Below, in pieces: positions 5,734 through 8,708 of a DNA stretch of 8,708 bases. The notes beneath the pieces were generated by a model that saw only the letters and a list, made by a program, of their open reading frames with translations, was not told where the DNA came from and did no database searches. This stretch comes from Acidilobaceae archaeon. Its GTDB lineage: Archaea; Thermoproteota; Thermoprotei_A; Sulfolobales; Acidilobaceae. The stretch is from positions 1 through 8,708 of the forward strand of contig JALSQM010000108.1 of NCBI GenBank assembly GCA_026985385.1, in the 5' to 3' direction. The number at the start of each line of letters is the position of its first letter. Position 1 is the stretch's first letter. The translations under genes and the position numbers were made by a program.

Positions 5734-6657
5734 ATGAGTGCCGAGGAAAAGCGGCCCGCGGCTAGGCAGAGCTCCTACAGGGACGTCGCTAGGAGAATGA
5801 AGATAATTCAGGAGCAACAGAAAAGGGTAGTTGAAAATATGAAGAAAATTAAATATAAAATAGCTATACTGAGCAGTAAGGGGGGTGTAGGAAAATCCTT
5901 TGTTACAGTAACCTTAGCAGCGGCATTAGCTGTTAAGGGCAGGAAGGTAGGGGTCTTCGACGCCGATGTTCACGGCCCTAGCGTTCATAAGATGCTCGGC
6001 CTTCCAACAGGCCTAGGCCTCCCAGCCAGAGCAGATGGCACCATAGAGCCCATAGAGGTGCCCCCGGGCTTAAAGGTCGTCAGTATAGGACTACTACTCC
6101 CCACGGATGAAACCCCAGTCATCTGGAGAGGCCCGCTGAAAACGAGTGCGATAAGAGAGTTGCTAGCTTACGTTGACTGGGGCGACCTCGACTACCTTCT
6201 AATAGACCTACCACCGGGGACCGGCGACGAGCAGCTAACAATAGCACAGCTCATACCCCAGCTCACCGGCGTGATCCTAGTCACAATACCCTCCGAGGTC
6301 TCCAAGGCCGTGGTAGTTAAAGCAGCCGCATTCGCTAAAAGGTTAAATGTACCAATTATTGGTGTTATAGAGAATATGAGCTACTTCGAGTGCCCAGACG
6401 GTTCAAAGCACTACATCTTCGGGCGTGGCGCAGCTAAGGAGATAGCGGAGCAGTTCAACATACCTTACCTCGGCGAGATCCCAATCGATCCTAGGATAAG
6501 AGAGGCTAACGACGCTGGCAAGGTATTCTTCCTAGAGTACCCCGACTCGAAGGCCGCCAAGGCTTTCCTCGAAATAGCGGAGAAGGTAACCAAAATAGTT
6601 GAAGGAAAAGGCGCAAGTTCAAGCGAATCTAACACTCAGGAGATCAGCGAAGCATAG
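5734..6657 (+). CDS. Mrp/NBP35-family P-loop ATPase (Fe-S cluster carrier)
   Basis: Cytosolic deviant Walker ATPase of the Mrp/ApbC/NBP35 family, which binds Fe-S clusters at the dimer interface and passes them to target proteins. Length is 307 residues. A charged helical N terminus (1-40) precedes SSKGGVGKS (47-55) with both signature lysines, Lys49 and Lys54. Then follow VFDADVHGPS (74-83), VIWRGPLK (129-136), LLIDLPPGTGDEQLT (155-169), VTIPSEVSKAVV (183-194) and IENMSYFECPDG (212-223). The usual CxxC here is reduced to CPDG: Cys220 is the only cysteine in the protein. The C-terminal tail is Ser/Glu-rich. A short AT-rich patch encodes residues 33-46. It diverges from the XPB-linked gene and converges with the ribosomal operon. 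A MinD-like role is less likely given the MSYF-C-P segment and WRGP motif. Confidence 0.92.
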   Translation: MSAEEKRPAARQSSYRDVARRMKIIQEQQKRVVENMKKIKYKIAILSSKGGVGKSFVTVTLAAALAVKGRKVGVFDADVHGPSVHKMLGLPTGLGLPARADGTIEPIEVPPGLKVVSIGLLLPTDETPVIWRGPLKTSAIRELLAYVDWGDLDYLLIDLPPGTGDEQLTIAQLIPQLTGVILVTIPSEVSKAVVVKAAAFAKRLNVPIIGVIENMSYFECPDGSKHYIFGRGAAKEIAEQFNIPYLGEIPIDPRIREANDAGKVFFLEYPDSKAAKAFLEIAEKVTKIVEGKGASSSESNTQEISEA

Positions 6658-6859
6658 AAGGCCCCACACCCCTCGTGAACCGATCGTCCGCTCCCCTCCC
6701 GGCGGTTAGTTAATATAAACACGCAGGCTTTCTCTTCCCGTCAACTACCACATACGCGACTCCTAAGGTAACAGAGGTGATGCAGGGTAAGATCCGAGTG
6801 CGGAACTGACGACTTGTAGTGCGGAGGTTGCGATTTAGAGAAACGCCATAGTGGGCGCT
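6658..6859. other. Convergent gap between Mrp and L23, possible small RNA
   Basis: This 202-base gap has no open frame of note. It holds a TATA-like ATATAAAC at 6713-6720 on the + strand, although convergent gaps need no promoter. About 26 bases further would begin a transcript near 6743. Inside that stretch are GTGATGC (6777-6783, six of seven to a C box), CCGA (6794-6797), CTGA (6806-6809, a D box) and two copies of AGTGCGGA (6797-6804 and 6818-6825). Spacing does not fit a standard C/D box sRNA, so I call only a possible small RNA or regulatory segment. Confidence 0.3.
6676..6739 (+). terminator. Weak candidate terminator after the Mrp gene
   Basis: AACCG (6678-6682) can pair with CGGTT (6703-6707), extended by CCG/CGG across a five-base bulge. 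The TTTCTCTT tract at 6729-6736 is the only T-rich run on this strand before L23. Archaeal termination relies mainly on T-rich runs, so the tract may matter more than the hairpin. Confidence 0.25.
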
Positions 6860-6860
6860 T
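6841..6860 (-). terminator. Candidate hairpin at the 3' end of the L23 gene
   Basis: On the minus strand AAGCGCC and GGCGTTT pair around a six-base loop (six pairs with one mismatch). The hairpin touches the L23 stop codon and is followed by CTCTAAATC. The short TTT at its 3' base is a weak termination signal. It would mark the end of the L3-L4-L23 transcript, if the operon really ends here. Confidence 0.28.
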
Positions 6861-7123
6861 TAGGCGACCAGTCCTAGGCGCGTGGCGATTTCAGAGGCTT
6901 TATACTCGGGCGCCAATCGTACGTAGGCCTTCTTCTCGCCCTTTGGTGTTATTAGTGTTCTTACCTTGACGACCTTCACTCCAAGCATCTTTTCAACGGC
7001 TTCTCTTATGAGGGGCTTCGAAGCGTCTCTTCTTACGATTAGTGTGAGGGTGTTCTGCTCCTCGAGCAGCTTAAGACTCTTCTCGCTGAAGACGGGTCTT
7101 ATTATGACCTCCTCCGGCCTCAT
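6860..7123 (-). CDS. rpl23: Large ribosomal subunit protein L23 (uL23)
   Basis: Binds 23S rRNA domain III near the polypeptide exit tunnel, where it helps dock signal recognition particle and nascent-chain factors. The 87-residue length is normal for archaea. Characteristic segments are [18 protein letters not shown] (7-24), [19 protein letters not shown] (36-54) and [19 protein letters not shown] (56-74), ending in [15 protein letters not shown] 7123 overlaps the L4 stop (ATGA), and GAGGTGA at 7131-7137 inside the end of L4 gives a strong ribosome site seven bases upstream, so the two are translationally coupled. In most archaea L2 follows; here the operon stops and a convergent Mrp gene lies beyond a 202-base gap. 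Confidence 0.96.
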   Translation of the reverse strand: MRPEEVIIRPVFSEKSLKLLEEQNTLTLIVRRDASKPLIREAVEKMLGVKVVKVRTLITPKGEKKAYVRLAPEYKASEIATRLGLVA

Positions 7124-7941
7124 GGTAGACTCACCTCAAACCTCTTAGAGAGGGCTTCAAGGGCCCCGGTCGTTATCAGGGTCAGCCTGCCTGGCACTGC
7201 CCCCGGGGCTAAATGTAGTACGCTAACTATCTCGGGTCTGACCACGTCCACGCCCGGTAGCCCCTTCAGGGCCCTGGCTAGCGGGGTCTCATGATCCTCT
7301 GTTATAAATAGTATGGATACCGGCTTCTTGAGCCTCCTCCCCCTCCTCTTGCCCTTCCCGGCCCTCTGCCTGATCCTCTCCCGTGCCCTCAGTATGTCCT
7401 GTAGTAGACCCAGCCTTTCTAGGAGCGCCTTCACCTCACTCGTTTTCGAGTACCTATCTAGAGCACTGCTCTCGATAACCACTGGGACTGCCTCAGAGGT
7501 GAAGACGTGCCCCCTAGCCCTCACTAGATCTGGATGAGCGGTCGCCGCGAGGGCGCTCATAGTACCTAGTAAGCGCTCCCTCTTATTCACTTCCTCATGT
7601 ATCCTCTTTTCAACGCGGGGCGGATGGGCTAGGCGGCCCCCCACAGTCATGGGGGCGAAGGCCGCCCTCATTGACCCCCTTATTCTCGGAACCCTCGAGA
7701 CCCCATGGTGCGCCCCCAGGCTTCTAGCACTAGTCCTCTTACCGGCCATGGGATCCCTACCCTTGGGCTGGAGCCTTGCCGTGAACTCGCTCAGGTACAC
7801 GCGTCGTATCAAGTCCTCCCTCACGGGGAGCCTGAACACGTCGGGTAACGTTATGGTCCCGGCCTTCTCACCCGTTTCACTATAGTAGGGAACGCTTATG
7901 GGGTCGGAGAGGTATAGGAACATCGAGGAATACACCTTCAC
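7120..7941 (-). CDS. rpl4: Large ribosomal subunit protein L4 (uL4), archaeal type
   Basis: Core 23S rRNA-binding protein whose extended loop lines the peptide exit tunnel. Length is 273 residues, normal for archaeal/eukaryotic-type L4. The loop is seen as [20 protein letters not shown] (67-86) and [19 protein letters not shown] (96-114), followed by the helix around [20 protein letters not shown] (121-140). A basic stretch at 192-207 ([16 protein letters not shown]) precedes the Rossmann-like strands ILFITED (210-216) and [16 protein letters not shown] (253-268). The start is GTG 7941, with GGGGGTG six bases upstream overlapping the L3 stop; ATG at 7923 is a weaker alternative. It lies 12 bases after L3 and overlaps L23 by four. 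Confidence 0.96.
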   Translation of the reverse strand: MKVYSSMFLYLSDPISVPYYSETGEKAGTITLPDVFRLPVREDLIRRVYLSEFTARLQPKGRDPMAGKRTSARSLGAHHGVSRVPRIRGSMRAAFAPMTVGGRLAHPPRVEKRIHEEVNKRERLLGTMSALAATAHPDLVRARGHVFTSEAVPVVIESSALDRYSKTSEVKALLERLGLLQDILRARERIRQRAGKGKRRGRRLKKPVSILFITEDHETPLARALKGLPGVDVVRPEIVSVLHLAPGAVPGRLTLITTGALEALSKRFEVSLP

Positions 7942-7947
7942 CGCCTA

Positions 7948-7954
7948 CACCCCC
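7948..7954 (-). promoter_or_regulatory. Ribosome binding site deciding the GTG start of L4
   Basis: GGGGGTG on the minus strand sits six bases before GTG 7941 and shares one base with the L3 stop codon. It supports initiation at GTG rather than at the in-frame ATG 18 bases further on. Confidence 0.5.
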
Positions 7955-8708
7955 TAGTTGCCCTGCTTGCTCTGGAGGCTTATGTAGGTGATCTGCGGCT
8001 TCTTTATCTCCTTAAGGGCCAGATACCATCTCGGGGGCCTTATAGCGTGCCTGAGCACTACAGGCCTCTTAGGCGTCCCGGGGATTGAGCCGGAGAGCAC
8101 TGTGTACGTGCTCCTCACAATCCCGTAGTGAGGGAATCCCCCTGCTGGCGTGATCTTGAAACCGTCATCGTCTATCAGCAGTATTCTCTTGTTGTACTCC
8201 GTCCTCCTGTGGAAGCCCGTCTGCCCAGCTTGGGGGGTCTCACTCCATGTACCCCTGCCGTGGCTTCTAGCTCCGATTCTTCTACTCCCCTTCCTGTGCT
8301 TATGCCAGCGTGGGAGCTCCTTGACGCCCCACCTCTTTATGACGCCCTGGAAGCCCTTACCCTTGGTTACCGCTATCACGTCAACCATTTGACCCTCACT
8401 GAATACCTCCCTGATATCGACTAGGTTACCCAGCTTGCCCACAGCGTACTCGAAGAGTTTTCCGACATCGTCTACGCCACCGACCTTGATCTCTAGGATG
8501 TCAGGCTTCTTCTTGCTGAGGCCCCCGACGAGCTTTGGCTGCGTAGCCGCTATCACCCTCACCTCCCTAGCGAGGGGGAGCTTCTCCTCGAGATCCCTCA
8601 CCATCTTATCGGTGTCAATGGATCCTATGGTCTTTATCTTCCTCCACAGCTCAAGCTCTGGGGGAGGGTACGCCCAGGCCTCGCCGAGGGTATAGAGGCC
8701 CCTGTTGG
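7954..8708 (-). CDS. rpl3: Large ribosomal subunit protein L3 (uL3), partial at right edge
   Basis: L3 organises the 23S rRNA near the peptidyl transferase centre. The frame is open from the window edge (first whole codon at 8706) to TAG at 7954-7956, giving 250 residues; archaeal L3 is about 330-350, so roughly 80-100 N-terminal residues lie outside. The ATG at 8604 is internal, since typical L3 sequence ([19 protein letters not shown]) continues upstream of it. Diagnostic segments are [81 protein letters not shown] and a C-terminal [12 protein letters not shown]. The HRRTEYNKR form is archaeal/eukaryotic-like. It is the first of the three ribosomal genes seen here. Confidence 0.97.
   Translation of the reverse strand, partial: NRGLYTLGEAWAYPPPELELWRKIKTIGSIDTDKMVRDLEEKLPLAREVRVIAATQPKLVGGLSKKKPDILEIKVGGVDDVGKLFEYAVGKLGNLVDIREVFSEGQMVDVIAVTKGKGFQGVIKRWGVKELPRWHKHRKGSRRIGARSHGRGTWSETPQAGQTGFHRRTEYNKRILLIDDDGFKITPAGGFPHYGIVRSTYTVLSGSIPGTPKRPVVLRHAIRPPRWYLALKEIKKPQITYISLQSKQGN

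Noticed and set aside
6777..6809. Formal C/D box sRNA
   Set aside because: C-like GTGATGC and CTGA are present, but D' to C' to D spacing leaves almost no second guide (one base between GTGCGGA and CTGA), so it is kept only as a motif observation.
7649..7885. Open frame antisense to L4, one of many long antisense frames
   Set aside because: GC-rich, strongly biased codon use leaves few stops on the opposite strand; the translation is low-complexity and the sense strand encodes an unmistakable ribosomal protein.
7954..8604. L3 starting at ATG 8604
   Set aside because: The frame continues to the window edge with typical L3 sequence upstream, so the ATG is internal and the gene is cut by the edge, not shortened.
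8435..8695. Reading frame on the + strand over L3
   Set aside because: The opposite strand is the conserved N-terminal half of L3 running to the window edge; the + frame is its shadow.

Overview
This window looks like part of the chromosome of a hyperthermophilic crenarchaeon (Thermoproteota), most like the Desulfurococcales. The evidence is archaeal-type ribosomal proteins L3, L4 and L23, an archaeal DTD2-type D-aminoacyl-tRNA deacylase, an archaeal XPB helicase, TATA-box promoters, purine-rich Shine-Dalgarno sites, GTG and TTG starts, and heavy use of AGG, ATA and CTA codons. I cannot name the genus. Coding density is high; the only gaps near 200 bases are 3288-3487, which holds a tRNA, and 6658-6859.

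Layout. Bases 1-1045 (+) hold the C-terminal half of an iron-dependent alcohol dehydrogenase followed by an SCP2 sterol-carrier-like protein. Bases 1066-2370 (-) hold a glyoxylate reductase followed by a small DUF2283-like protein. Base 2448 starts dtdA (+), divergent from the reductase; the two may share one palindromic TATA element. A tRNA-Gln(UUG) gene with encoded CCA lies at 3320-3395 (-). Bases 3488-5643 (-) hold an unrecognised small protein overlapping the start of an XPB/Rad25-type helicase. An Mrp/NBP35-type ATPase (5734-6657, +) diverges from that pair, again around one TATA element. At the right edge (7954 onward to 6860, -) is the head of the S10-type ribosomal operon, L3-L4-L23, cut by the window edge inside L3.

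Functional picture. Most of this is housekeeping: translation (L3, L4, L23, tRNA-Gln, D-aminoacyl-tRNA proofreading), DNA repair or transcription-linked helicase work (XPB), Fe-S cluster assembly (Mrp) and two-carbon or alcohol redox metabolism. There is no sign of a mobile element, CRISPR array or phage. Points worth a second look are the unrecognised gene overlapping XPB where Bax1 might be expected, an Mrp protein with only one cysteine, the ribosomal operon stopping after L23, and the 6658-6859 gap, which has a TATA-like box, an 8-base direct repeat and C/D-box-like motifs.
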